Made by a program: the position numbers and the translations under genes
Shown here: positions 55,827-64,000 of the stretch, in pieces
Layout of the letters: each line of letters opens with the position of its first letter
Numbering within the stretch: position 1 is the stretch's first letter
Assembly (NCBI RefSeq): GCF_014281055.1
Contig: NZ_JACRSE010000004.1
Span: forward strand, 1-64,000
DNA length: 64,000 bases
Source: Fluviispira vulneris
GTDB lineage: Bacteria; Bdellovibrionota_B; Oligoflexia; Silvanigrellales; Silvanigrellaceae
Direction: 5' to 3'
The notes under the pieces: generated by a model
What the model was told of the DNA's origin: nothing
Seen by the model: only the letters and a program-made list of their open reading frames with translations
Database searches by the model: none

Positions 55827-58267
55827 ATTTTATCTCCTTTACGAAAAAAAACTATTAAATAAACTGTTAAAGAAGAAAACGGCATAAACAATGCTGCAAA
55901 TAATGGATTAACAAAGCCAAATGCTGCTAAGAAAACTACGATTATATTATAAAATAAACTTACTGCAAATAAAATAATTAAAGTCTGCTTTATATATTTG
56001 CAATAATCAAAAGTCTTTTTTAATAAGCTCATTTCATGCTTACGTAAAAAAATATCTGCAGAATGCAATGCGACGTCGACTCCTCCGTGCGCAGCAATTC
56101 CCACATGAGCTTTGGCTAACATAGCAGCATCATTTACACCGTCACCAATTGCCAAAACACATTTCTTGTCTTTTTGTAAGTGTTCCAAAAAATCAAGTTT
56201 TTCGTTAGGTAATAGCGTTGAATAACAATTTTCTTGCTTGATCATCAATGCAGAAGCAATTTTTTGTACAGATTTATTTCTGTCACCAGATAAAATATAA
56301 GTTTCAATTTTTTTTCTTTTCAAATATTGAATAAACTCTTTTCCATCGGGTCTAATCGTTTCTGACAAAATAAATTTTACAATTAAATTATCATATTTTG
56401 CATAGGCACAATAATCATCTGTTTCATCAAAATCTTCGCAGCCAACAAAATTTTGCTTTCCGATTTTTATTTCTTTTCCATTTACAAAAGCTTGAATACC
56501 TTTTCCAGGAAACTCTTCTATATTTATCAATTCAATTTGTAAATCATCTGTTAAATATGTTTGTGCAATTGATTTTGAGACAAGATGTAAAGAATTTTTT
56601 GCCACATGCGCAATAATATTTAAAACATTTTTCTCAGTTATTTCTGATAAACCACTTTGCATAAAAATGTGATTTTTAATGGATAAATTGCCTTCAGTTA
56701 AAGTCCCTGTTTTATCAAAAATAATCGTGTCTATTTTTGAAATTGTTTCGAGTGTGTCTGAACTTTTTACTATCACACCTTTTTCCCAAAGTCTTTTTAA
56801 TGCAGATGACATTGTGAGAGGAGTTGCCAATGCCAATGCACAGGGACAAGATATAATGAGAATAGCAACAAATACATCTAAAGATTTTGTTTTATCAATA
56901 AAAAACCAGACAATAAAAGCTAAGAAAGCTGTTAAAATTGTTAAATAAGTAAAATAGGGCAGAATTTTTTCCATTACAGATTCAATTTGTGATTTTCTCG
57001 ATTTTGCATTCTGAATTAAATTCTCAAGCGATGAAATCCAAGTTTCAGATCCTGTTTTTTCAGCAATTACTTTCACAGGTTTTAAAATATTTTGTGAACC
57101 TGCGAGGACATGATCTGATACGCTTTTAAAAACAGGAAACTCTTCACCTGTTAATGATGCTTCATTAACTTCAGTTTCTCCTTCAATAATTCTACCATCA
57201 GCTAAAAACTCTTTACCTACCGGTACAGTAAATATATCACCTTTTTTTATTGAATAAGCTTCAATAGGTAAAATATTTTTAATCGACTCTCCAAGTTCTT
57301 TAGCTTTATTTAACGATTTTTCATGAAAATATCGACCAACGAGTAATAAAAAAATCAAGCCAGTAATTGTATCATAATAAACCTTACCAGAATCCAATAA
57401 AGTTTCATAAATACTCACAATTAAAGAAATAATAAGTGCAAAAGAAATAGTCATATCAATATGAACAAGTTTATTTTTAAATGCTCTGTAAGAATTATAA
57501 AAGAAACTTCTACCTGCATATACAACTGTAGGAACCGAAATAATCATACTTAAAATAATAAAAAGTTTATTGATATTATTATCAATCCCAAAGTAAGCTC
57601 CCAAATATGAACTTACAGCAAAAATCATAACATTTCCAAAGGCAAAACCAGATATAGCAATATCTTTTATTCGCTCTTTTTCATAGTTTGAGCGAAATTC
57701 TTTTGAAGATAAAAAAGGGAGCGGTAATACATCGTATCCAGCAGATATCAACATGCGAGCAGCTTTTTCAAGCGACTTTTCATCTTTATTAATAAAAGAA
57801 AAACTCACAGTTCTATCTATTAAATTGACTGATATATCTGAAATATTAGAGTCTCTAGAAAGAATTTTCTCAATTAACCAGATACAGGCTGCACACTTAA
57901 TTTCAGGCACAAAAAATGCCCATTTATCGACTTTGTATTTAAATATGGAGTTTAAATTATTGTCGCGAAAAATTGAGAAGTGTGACTCATTAAAATCTTG
58001 CGCTTGCGTCGGTTGCTCACCAACGAGCTTCATAATTTCATAATATTTGTTTAAGTCTTGCGCTTTTAAAAAATAAAAAACTGAATAGCATCCCTTACAA
58101 CAGAAAGAATAATTTACTCTTTTTTTATCCAAAGAATTTTGGCAGTGAAGACAAAATTCAGGCAATTTATTTTCTAAATTTATTTCTTGATCACTTCTAT
58201 TTTGTGTTATTAATATATTGTTTTGTTCATATTGGGAGTCTTTTTTTATGAGTGAATTTTTAGACAT
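55814..58267 (-). CDS. ccoI: Copper-translocating P-type ATPase CcoI/FixI
   Basis: 817 residues. The N-terminus has a zinc-ribbon-like CxxC (about 38-60: FCLHC...CCKGCYSVFYFL). A heavy-metal-associated domain follows with ECAACIWLIEK. P1B landmarks are CPCALALATP (metal-binding CPC), DKTGTLTEG (phosphorylated Asp), GDGVNDAAML and the HxP-like segment. It exports copper for CuB of the cbb3 oxidase, as expected from the neighbouring ccoS and ccoNOQP. The start at 58267 has AAAGGA six bases upstream. It overlaps by 20 bases the 5' end of the divergent TauE/SafE-like gene. Confidence 0.92.
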   Translation of the reverse strand: MSKNSLIKKDSQYEQNNILITQNRSDQEINLENKLPEFCLHCQNSLDKKRVNYSFCCKGCYSVFYFLKAQDLNKYYEIMKLVGEQPTQAQDFNESHFSIFRDNNLNSIFKYKVDKWAFFVPEIKCAACIWLIEKILSRDSNISDISVNLIDRTVSFSFINKDEKSLEKAARMLISAGYDVLPLPFLSSKEFRSNYEKERIKDIAISGFAFGNVMIFAVSSYLGAYFGIDNNINKLFIILSMIISVPTVVYAGRSFFYNSYRAFKNKLVHIDMTISFALIISLIVSIYETLLDSGKVYYDTITGLIFLLLVGRYFHEKSLNKAKELGESIKNILPIEAYSIKKGDIFTVPVGKEFLADGRIIEGETEVNEASLTGEEFPVFKSVSDHVLAGSQNILKPVKVIAEKTGSETWISSLENLIQNAKSRKSQIESVMEKILPYFTYLTILTAFLAFIVWFFIDKTKSLDVFVAILIISCPCALALATPLTMSSALKRLWEKGVIVKSSDTLETISKIDTIIFDKTGTLTEGNLSIKNHIFMQSGLSEITEKNVLNIIAHVAKNSLHLVSKSIAQTYLTDDLQIELINIEEFPGKGIQAFVNGKEIKIGKQNFVGCEDFDETDDYCAYAKYDNLIVKFILSETIRPDGKEFIQYLKRKKIETYILSGDRNKSVQKIASALMIKQENCYSTLLPNEKLDFLEHLQKDKKCVLAIGDGVNDAAMLAKAHVGIAAHGGVDVALHSADIFLRKHEMSLLKKTFDYCKYIKQTLIILFAVSLFYNIIVVFLAAFGFVNPLFAALFMPFSSLTVYLIVFFRKGDKIWQL

Positions 58268-58925
58268 TATCGTTCCTTTATCATCGGTCGCCATCTTTGG
58301 CTTTTCTGGATCTCTCCACTGCCTAGGAATGTGTTCTCCAATGGTTGCCACATGTCATAAAAAGACTTGGCAATATTTCATGTTTCGGTTGTTTTCTTAC
58401 ACAACTATCGGTGTTTTATCTGGATTTTTTGGATTGTTCTTTTTTGAAAAGTTCTTAGGTTTATCTGCTAGAAAAATCGCTTGGATAGTAGCAATCGTCT
58501 CTCTACTTCAAATCTGTTACCTTCTTAAAAAATCATCCTTTGATCAGTCTATAATTTCACAAAAAATCTTAAATAAATTAATGAAATACTCCCCCTTATC
58601 TTATTCAGCAACTCTTGGAATTGTCACTGCTTTACTACCGTGTGGATTTTTATATGCAGCTATACTTATGTGTATTTCATATGCTAACCCCGTTATCAGC
58701 GGCCTTGGAATGCTGACATTTTCAATCGTAACCTCACCAGTTCTTATTGGTGGTAAAGGTGTCTTTATTTTCCTGACTCGAAAAAATGTTCATATTGCAA
58801 AATATGTTTCAATATTATTACTTTTAATTGTTGCTATTTTTGCACTTATGCGAGGAGGTGTTTTTAAAGACTTCTTTAATCATTCACATGAACAGCCCAC
58901 AGAACATAAGGTAAATTGCCATTAA
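58248..58925 (+). CDS. TauE/SafE-type (UreH_2) membrane protein of the cbb3 locus
   Basis: A 225-residue inner-membrane protein with about six membrane helices. It begins MSEFLDIIVPLSSVAIFGFSGSLHCLGMCSPMVA, where the HCLGMC motif is a hallmark of the sulfite-exporter TauE/SafE or cytochrome-assembly (CcoH/UreH_2-like) group often linked to cbb3 oxidases. Another conserved stretch is TALLPCGFLYAAIL. Its 3' end overlaps ccoP by four bases and its 5' end overlaps ccoI by 20 bases, so it is embedded in opposite orientation in the cco locus. GGGAG precedes the ATG by nine bases. Probable role: metal or cofactor delivery to the oxidase. Confidence 0.8.
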   Translation: MSEFLDIIVPLSSVAIFGFSGSLHCLGMCSPMVATCHKKTWQYFMFRLFSYTTIGVLSGFFGLFFFEKFLGLSARKIAWIVAIVSLLQICYLLKKSSFDQSIISQKILNKLMKYSPLSYSATLGIVTALLPCGFLYAAILMCISYANPVISGLGMLTFSIVTSPVLIGGKGVFIFLTRKNVHIAKYVSILLLLIVAIFALMRGGVFKDFFNHSHEQPTEHKVNCH

Positions 58926-59497
58926 TGCAATTTACCGGGTTTCCCTTCAGGCTTTTTAGCTCCTGGAGGATTGGTTCCTTGAATGGAAGCAATATAAAGA
59001 ACGAGGTCTTGAATTTTCTTCTCACCTAAAATTGCTTTCCAGCCAGGCATACCCTTTGCAGGTTCTCCGTCTTCTATTATCTTTTGAACGTCAGCATAAG
59101 TGTCGCCTGCTATCCAATAATCATCCGTCAGATTTGGACCTACGGTGCCTTGCCCGCTCATACCATGACAAGAAGCACAGTTTGAGGCATATATTTTCTT
59201 TCCATTCTCTATTTTTTCAGCATCCTTAAGAAAGTTTTTATAATCGAATGGAGCATCCCCACCGGCCTTTTCAGGGCTATCTTGCCCCATAGATATGAGA
59301 TAATCTTTTTTAATTGTGCCGCCACCTTTATAAACTTGATAATATAATAAATAAGCAGCAGCAAAAATAATAGTACCGAAGAAAATACAATGGAACCAAA
59401 GCGGAATTGGATTGTCGAGTTCTTTAATACCATCGAAATCATGCTCTAAAAATTTTGCTTCTTTTTTATTTTTTTTATCTTCATTCTCAGTCGTCAT
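58922..59497 (-). CDS. ccoP: cbb3 oxidase subunit III, mono-haem
   Basis: 191 residues. A short cytosolic N-terminus and one membrane segment (about 33-55) precede a periplasmic cytochrome c domain. Only one c-haem site is present, CASCHG near residue 108, with an axial Met in GMPGW. Typical CcoP has two haem sites and is about 290-300 residues long. The protein ends in a Pro/Lys-rich GKPGKLH. The start at 59497 is the ATG; a GTG at 59515 is an alternative. It overlaps ccoQ by 11 bases and its 3' end overlaps the convergent SafE-like gene. Confidence 0.9.
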   Translation of the reverse strand: MTTENEDKKNKKEAKFLEHDFDGIKELDNPIPLWFHCIFFGTIIFAAAYLLYYQVYKGGGTIKKDYLISMGQDSPEKAGGDAPFDYKNFLKDAEKIENGKKIYASNCASCHGMSGQGTVGPNLTDDYWIAGDTYADVQKIIEDGEPAKGMPGWKAILGEKKIQDLVLYIASIQGTNPPGAKKPEGKPGKLH

Positions 59498-59645
59498 TTT
59501 TTGGCAAATCTCCACAATGTTTTATATATTTTTTACTTAAAATTGAAGTCCAAATCATCCAAATTATATAAAGTAAAAATGTTCCCCCAAATACAATTGC
59601 AGTGAGAAATACATCTGAATGATCCGAGGCAAGCTCACGTATCAT
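59487..59645 (-). CDS. ccoQ: cbb3 oxidase small subunit CcoQ
   Basis: A 52-residue gene between ccoNO and ccoP. The translation starts MIRELASDHSDVF and has one membrane segment (about 13-36, ending YIIWMIWTSIL). CcoQ/FixQ stabilises the oxidase. Its ATG overlaps the ccoNO stop (ATGA, 59642-59645), and its TGA ends 11 bases inside ccoP. Position, size and topology support the call; the sequence itself is too short for strong homology. Confidence 0.8.
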   Translation of the reverse strand: MIRELASDHSDVFLTAIVFGGTFLLYIIWMIWTSILSKKYIKHCGDLPKNDD

Positions 59646-61789
59646 TTTTTACTTTCCTCTTTATTTTTTTGGGATTGTTCAAATGTATTTCCGTCGACAC
59701 CAAGCCTTTGCAGATATGCAATCAGCGCAATCATTTCGGATTGTGAGCTGATATTAACTCCCTGCGAGACCAGACCTTTTTGGATTTCTTCTGCTTGTTT
59801 AATCAATAGAGCATTTGCATTTTCGATTTCTTCAGCAGAATAGGGAACACCCAATTTAGCCATGACTTTCATTTTGTCGCTTGTATAAGAAGTATTTAAA
59901 AGATCTTTTGCAAGCCAATCATATTTAGGCATAGTGCTGTCAGGAGTCATTGTGGTTGGATCCATCATATGATTATAATGCCACAAATCACCATATTTTT
60001 TACCCAGCCGATGTAAATCCGGACCTGTTTGTTTAGATCCCCAAAGATGCGGGAAGTCATATTCAAATTCACCAGCCTTAGAATAAGGACCATAGCGCAT
60101 AACTTCTTCTTTAAATGTTCTAACCATTTGCGAGTGACAATTGCTACAACCTTCACGGATATAGATATCGCGACCTTCCAATTCAAGTGGAGAATAAGGT
60201 TTAAGAGTAGGAATTCTTTCTTCGGTTGAATGTGAAATTAAAATCGGAAGGATTTGAATAATTCCACCGACTGAAACAGCAATTAAAGATAGCATTCCCA
60301 TTACGAGACCTAAATTTTCTGCTGCTTTTTGTAATGAACCAAAAGTGGTTTTATTGTGCTCGATATTTGAAAATGGTACCGCTTCTGCTTCGGTATCTGG
60401 TACCTTACCCGCCAAACGAATTGTTTTAAATAAAATATAAGAGCCAACGATAAAACCAATTAAATATAAACTGCCACCAATAGCACGGATATAGTGATAT
60501 GGTAAAATTGCTTTAGCCATTTCCATATAATTTGGATAAGTTAACACACCATCCGTAATGCTTTCCCGAGCGAATCCTAAATAAATACCAGCTATCCACA
60601 TAGGTACAATATAAACAAGTATACCAATAAAAGACACCCAGAAATGCACATTTGCTAATTCTTTACGATAAAGGGTGGTTTTATATATATTAGGAACCAG
60701 CCAATAAAGCATGGCAAAGATAAGGTAACCATTCCAGCCTAAAGCTCCGCCATGAACATGGGCAATGATCCAATCGGTGTAATGTGCAACACGATTGATA
60801 TCTTTAAAAGAAAGAATAGGACCTTCTAATGTTGCGATAAGATAAAATATAATTGCAGCTAAAAAGAATTTAATGGAAGGATGATCCTTCATTTCTTTCC
60901 AAGCGCTTTTAATTGTTAAAATAAAGTTAATCCCACCTCCCCAAGATGGCGCGATTAGCATGACAGAAAAAACAACGCCCAAAGATTGCAGCCATTCTGG
61001 AAGAGCAGTGTATTGGAGATGGTGCGGACCTGCCCACATATAAATAAATATAAGCGACCAAAAGTGAAGTATAGAAAGGCGATAAGAATAAATAGGCCGA
61101 TTGACTAATTTTGGAATATAATAATAACCCATTCCTAAGAAAGGTGTAGTTAGAACAAAGGCAACAGCATTGTGACCATACCACCATTGCACGAGGGCAT
61201 CACGCACACCCGAATAAGCTGAATAGCTCTTAAAAAGTGATACTGGTAGAGAAATATGATTTACAATATGCAATAATGCAATTGAAATAATAGTTGCTAT
61301 ATAAAACCAGATAGAGACATACAAAACTTTTTCACGACGAACAGCAATAGTCATAAAATAATTAAAAGCAAAAACGACCCAAACGAGGGTAATTAAAATT
61401 GCTATTGGCCATTCAAGTTCTGCATATTCTTTTGATGTGCTGATACCCAAAGGAAGAGTGATCGCAGCTAAAACAATAATGAGCTGCCAACCCCAAAAAT
61501 GTACCTTTGATAAAAAATCGCTATACATTCTCGTTTTTAACAGACGTTGAGATGAATGATATATTCCTGCAAAAACACCATTTAAACAGAAAGCAAAAAT
61601 AATTGCATTTGTATGAAGAGGCCGTAATCTACCAAATGTTAACCATGGTATGTCAAAATTAAATGGCCGAAAAAAAAGTTGGATTGCTATTATAACTCCA
61701 ACTAACATTCCGACAATGCCCCAAATGATTGTCGCTATTATAAACTTCTTAACAATATCATCATTGTATCGAAACCGTTCTAAACTCAT
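59642..61789 (-). CDS. ccoNO: Fused cbb3 oxidase subunits I and II (CcoNO)
   Basis: 715 residues. The N-terminal part (1 to about 470) is CcoN, the haem-copper subunit with twelve membrane helices. It has RPLHTNAIIFAF, WWYGHNAVAFVLTTPFLGMGYYY (CuB His), WAGPHHLQYTALP (the two adjacent CuB His) and HVHGGALGWNG (haem His). After a helix and linker (about 480-520) comes CcoO with GREIYIREGCSNCHSQMVRTF-like haem c site and a C-terminal Met ligand. Subunits II and I are usually separate genes ccoN and ccoO. The ATG at 61789 has AGGAG upstream; ccoQ follows. Confidence 0.93.
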   Translation of the reverse strand: MSLERFRYNDDIVKKFIIATIIWGIVGMLVGVIIAIQLFFRPFNFDIPWLTFGRLRPLHTNAIIFAFCLNGVFAGIYHSSQRLLKTRMYSDFLSKVHFWGWQLIIVLAAITLPLGISTSKEYAELEWPIAILITLVWVVFAFNYFMTIAVRREKVLYVSIWFYIATIISIALLHIVNHISLPVSLFKSYSAYSGVRDALVQWWYGHNAVAFVLTTPFLGMGYYYIPKLVNRPIYSYRLSILHFWSLIFIYMWAGPHHLQYTALPEWLQSLGVVFSVMLIAPSWGGGINFILTIKSAWKEMKDHPSIKFFLAAIIFYLIATLEGPILSFKDINRVAHYTDWIIAHVHGGALGWNGYLIFAMLYWLVPNIYKTTLYRKELANVHFWVSFIGILVYIVPMWIAGIYLGFARESITDGVLTYPNYMEMAKAILPYHYIRAIGGSLYLIGFIVGSYILFKTIRLAGKVPDTEAEAVPFSNIEHNKTTFGSLQKAAENLGLVMGMLSLIAVSVGGIIQILPILISHSTEERIPTLKPYSPLELEGRDIYIREGCSNCHSQMVRTFKEEVMRYGPYSKAGEFEYDFPHLWGSKQTGPDLHRLGKKYGDLWHYNHMMDPTTMTPDSTMPKYDWLAKDLLNTSYTSDKMKVMAKLGVPYSAEEIENANALLIKQAEEIQKGLVSQGVNISSQSEMIALIAYLQRLGVDGNTFEQSQKNKEESKK

Positions 61790-61906
61790 CCGCAACTCCT
61801 ACAACTCTTTTTAATCAATAAAAAGAAAAATACAATATCGATATTATATTTAATTATTTAAAAATATATTTCAAGGTAACTGGGAAATTATGTTTGACTT
61901 ATTATT

Positions 61907-61918
61907 GTCAGAGCTGAC
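61907..61918. promoter_or_regulatory. Inverted repeat, possible FNR/CRP-family site
   Basis: GTCAG and CTGAC arms are separated by AG (61907-61918). With the flanks it reads TGTCA-N4-TGACG, with half-site spacing of FNR-type dyads. It lies 118 bases before the ccoNO start. Confidence 0.35.
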
Positions 61919-61936
61919 GAAAATATGACATTATTA

Positions 61937-61953
61937 TTGAGAATCATTCTCAA
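61937..61953. promoter_or_regulatory. Fur-type operator upstream of cbb3 oxidase
   Basis: A perfect 8-1-8 palindrome whose 15-base core, TGAGAATCATTCTCA (61938-61952), has the 7-1-7 layout of the Fur operator. It is 148 bases upstream of ccoNO and 214 before comM. Confidence 0.6.
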
Positions 61954-62166
61954 TTGTTTTTTAATAACTTACCAATTTTTACAATTTTAAAAAATTATTG
62001 ATTTTTTTCTATTAAATTAAAAACAAAAAAATGAACAAATTTTTACTTTTTGCTCAAAAAATGATCGGCTTATTTAAATTGATTCGAAAGTGGTAAATTT
62101 TATTTTCCAACTGATTTTCTGATCGGTTTTAATCAAATTAAATATATTTTATTCAAGAGGTTTTCA

Positions 62167-63708
62167 TTGGCTAAAACATATTCATGCACTCTTGTAGGAG
62201 TTAAAGTCATTCAGGTTGAAATAGAAACCGTTGTCGGCAGCGGTTATTCAGGTCTTAATATTTTAGGGCTCAGCCCAGACATTACGAGAGATATGCGTGA
62301 GCGCATTCGCTCTGCATTAGAGTGCATTGGCATACCTATACCAGCACGTAGAGTTGTTGTGAATATTAGTCCAGCAAGTTCACTCAAATTAGCTCGCACA
62401 CCAGCATCTCAGTTGGATTTCCCGGTCGCTGCCTCAATTATATATGCATTATTCCAAGACAATAAAAAAGGAGCAAAACTTTTACAACCAGAAAATGAAT
62501 TTCTAGCTGGAGAAATTTCACTGTCTGGACATTTAAAAGCAATAGAAAATCCATTAGTCTATTTTGCAGCTCTGCATTCCATGAGCAAAGAACAAACAAC
62601 TTTTTGTTTACCTTATACTAATAAGGAAAACCAATTATTAACTCCTACACAAAACTTAATTTTCTATAGATCCCTCAGTGAATGGATTGCAGCCCGGAAA
62701 ACAAACAAATCTGAAAAAAGACACACGAATCATGCGCCTACAAATTTTCAGCATAAGGAAAATTCAAGTTTTTTATCCGTGAAAAAAGTATCAAATAATA
62801 TAAATGTATTAGCAAAAAATCCCAAAATTTGTGTCGCCATTCTCATTGCAGCTTTAAGCCGATCCCATATTTTAATTGCAGGGGAGCCAGGGGTGGGTAA
62901 GAGTTTTTCACTTAATAAAATTATTAACTTTCTTTCCCCTCTGACTGAAAAAGAACAAATTGAAGTCAAACTTATCCATCCTTGCGATATTCAAAACGAC
63001 AGACCCTTTCGTGCACCGCATCACTCTGCGAGTTCAGCAGCTCTCGTTGGTGGGCAAATGCTCAAACCAGGTGAAGCATCACTCGCCCATCATGGCATCT
63101 TGTTCCTAGATGAATTGGCTGAATTCTCTCGTACAAGCCTAGAATCTCTCAGAGAACCTCTCGACTCTGGACAAGTGAGTCTTGCGCGCTCTGGTGGACA
63201 CATCACCTATCCCGCAAAATTTCAACTGTGTGCCACAACCAACCCCTGTGGGTGTGGTTATCTTTTCTCACGCAAGCGGCCTTGTCGTTGCAATCCAAGT
63301 GACAGCAAAAGGTATTTGCAAAAACTCAGTGGCCCATTGCTTGATCGCTTTTCTATTCAACTATGGGCTGAAAATCATATTGAAGAAAATAACTTAGATA
63401 TTTTTTCTAAATATCTCATAAAAGTACTTAAAAAAGAAGGCACACATGCACTAAGCAAAAAATTTGTAGAATTACAGAGACAGGACTTAAGTGCAAAATT
63501 AAAGCAGGAAGTAAATCTTTGGCATGATCCAAATATTCAAGCGTATCCTGAATTTCAAAGCCTTTCGAATAGAGGGCAAATAAAAATCATAGAACTTATA
63601 TTTTATTTCAACTTACTCTTTCCAGAATTGAAAGAATCAGAGCATTTTATCCATTCCGTTCTAAGTTATAGAGTTCTCAATAAAATGTTTACTGAAAATG
63701 TTTTTTAA
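62167..63708 (+). CDS. comM: ComM/YifB-type Mg-chelatase-like AAA+ ATPase
   Basis: 513 residues. The N-terminal domain (VGVKVIQVEIETVVGSGYSGLNILGL, RERIRSALECIGIPIPARRVVVNISPA) is that of ComM, a branch-migration helicase for natural transformation. The AAA+ core has GEPGVGKSFS (Walker A), HGILFLDELAEFSRTSLESLREPLDSG (Walker B and beyond) and a Cys-rich stretch CATTNPCGCGYLFSRKRPCRCNP, typical of the family. The start is the TTG at 62167 behind AGAGG (62155-62159). No competence genes adjoin it. Confidence 0.9.
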   Translation: MAKTYSCTLVGVKVIQVEIETVVGSGYSGLNILGLSPDITRDMRERIRSALECIGIPIPARRVVVNISPASSLKLARTPASQLDFPVAASIIYALFQDNKKGAKLLQPENEFLAGEISLSGHLKAIENPLVYFAALHSMSKEQTTFCLPYTNKENQLLTPTQNLIFYRSLSEWIAARKTNKSEKRHTNHAPTNFQHKENSSFLSVKKVSNNINVLAKNPKICVAILIAALSRSHILIAGEPGVGKSFSLNKIINFLSPLTEKEQIEVKLIHPCDIQNDRPFRAPHHSASSAALVGGQMLKPGEASLAHHGILFLDELAEFSRTSLESLREPLDSGQVSLARSGGHITYPAKFQLCATTNPCGCGYLFSRKRPCRCNPSDSKRYLQKLSGPLLDRFSIQLWAENHIEENNLDIFSKYLIKVLKKEGTHALSKKFVELQRQDLSAKLKQEVNLWHDPNIQAYPEFQSLSNRGQIKIIELIFYFNLLFPELKESEHFIHSVLSYRVLNKMFTENVF

Positions 63709-64000
63709 ATGTAGTTAATTTAAAACGTTTTTTTGGGTAATTAAATATATAAAAGACATCAAAAAAGCATGAAAAACTATTTACCCCAGTCATTGTAAAA
63801 CATTAGATTAATAAAAATTAAACTTCTCAGACACAGAGTGCCATATTAAAAATAATTTTATGTCATATCATTTCATCAATAATAAATAGCATTTCATGCT
63901 GAACTCGATTATTAAAGCAATTCATAAAAATTGTCAAGAAAGACTTTAATTTAATAATTTTGTTTATAAATCGTCTTAACTCAAGTATAATTATTGTGCA
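63709..64000. other. AT-rich right edge with promoter-like sequence
   Basis: No gene begins inside this stretch. A candidate plus-strand promoter (63931-63958) and a TATAAT near 63989 point to a gene beyond the right edge. Confidence 0.4.
63931..63958 (+). promoter_or_regulatory. Candidate promoter for a gene beyond the right edge
   Basis: TTGTCA (63931-63936) and AATAAT (63953-63958) are separated by 16 bases. It is near the window edge, so its gene is not visible. Confidence 0.35.

Larger units (their letters stand above)
61790..62166. other. Divergent regulatory region between ccoNO and comM
   Basis: 377 bases with no ORF. It contains a Fur-type palindrome (61937-61953) and an imperfect inverted repeat (61907-61918), listed separately. 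Both divergent promoters should be here, but the AT background hides clear -10 and -35 pairs. Confidence 0.5.

Overview
The window is compact, AT-rich bacterial DNA from a motile Gram-negative bacterium: flagellin, FliK, FlgD and FlgE, an outer-membrane phospholipase, an LpxL/HtrB-type acyltransferase, lipoproteins and a cbb3 oxidase. The low GC, a fused CcoN-CcoO, a one-haem CcoP, the PanP-type decarboxylase and many orphan signalling proteins fit the Bdellovibrionota/Oligoflexia, perhaps a Silvanigrella-like lineage. That placement is my inference from gene content, not a phylogeny. I saw no insertion sequence, prophage, CRISPR array, integrase or complete tRNA/rRNA gene.

Layout. 0-0.4 kb: a promoter/leader-like region on the minus strand, possibly that of an rRNA operon lying beyond the left edge. 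0.4-3.7 kb: aminotransferase, HAD phosphatase, flagellin. 3.9-12.2 kb: a tightly packed plus-strand run: a NamZ-type muramidase, two membrane-anchored proteins that look like degenerate sulfatase-fold enzymes, xseA (with an extra N-terminal domain), xseB and pyk. 12.2-20.2 kb: trpS, two convergent HU/IHF genes, PanP-type decarboxylase, lon (with an insert), a PAS histidine kinase and rpmG. 20.3-32 kb: ispA, a YbgF-like lipoprotein, a candidate small RNA, an orphan phosphoacceptor domain, leucyl aminopeptidase and a lytic transglycosylase, an ABC importer pair, secA, and a GAF pseudokinase. 32-38 kb: dicarboxylate symporter, a PldA that lacks its signal peptide, an outer-membrane protein, a VOC protein, and a Cys-rich repeat protein. 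38-45 kb: a candidate structured RNA, rpsG and rpsL, then fliK-flgD-flgE. 45-55 kb: desaturase, acyltransferase, a large unknown lipoprotein coupled to deoC, a VKOR-DsbA fusion, a HIT protein, and UbiB. 55-62 kb: the cbb3 oxidase locus (ccoNO-ccoQ-ccoP, and ccoI-ccoS) with an oppositely oriented TauE/SafE-like gene inserted between ccoP and ccoI, and a Fur-type palindrome upstream. 62-63.7 kb: comM.

Working together: the cco genes encode a low-oxygen terminal oxidase plus its copper-loading and assembly factors. The flagellar cluster encodes rod/hook assembly and length control. The 3.96-9.0 kb coupled genes look like an envelope-modification locus of unknown job and are the best candidate here for an undescribed system. 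Two short genes that are easily missed were recovered: rpmG (19992-20159) and ccoQ (59487-59645). Several starts were moved inward on ribosome-binding-site evidence.
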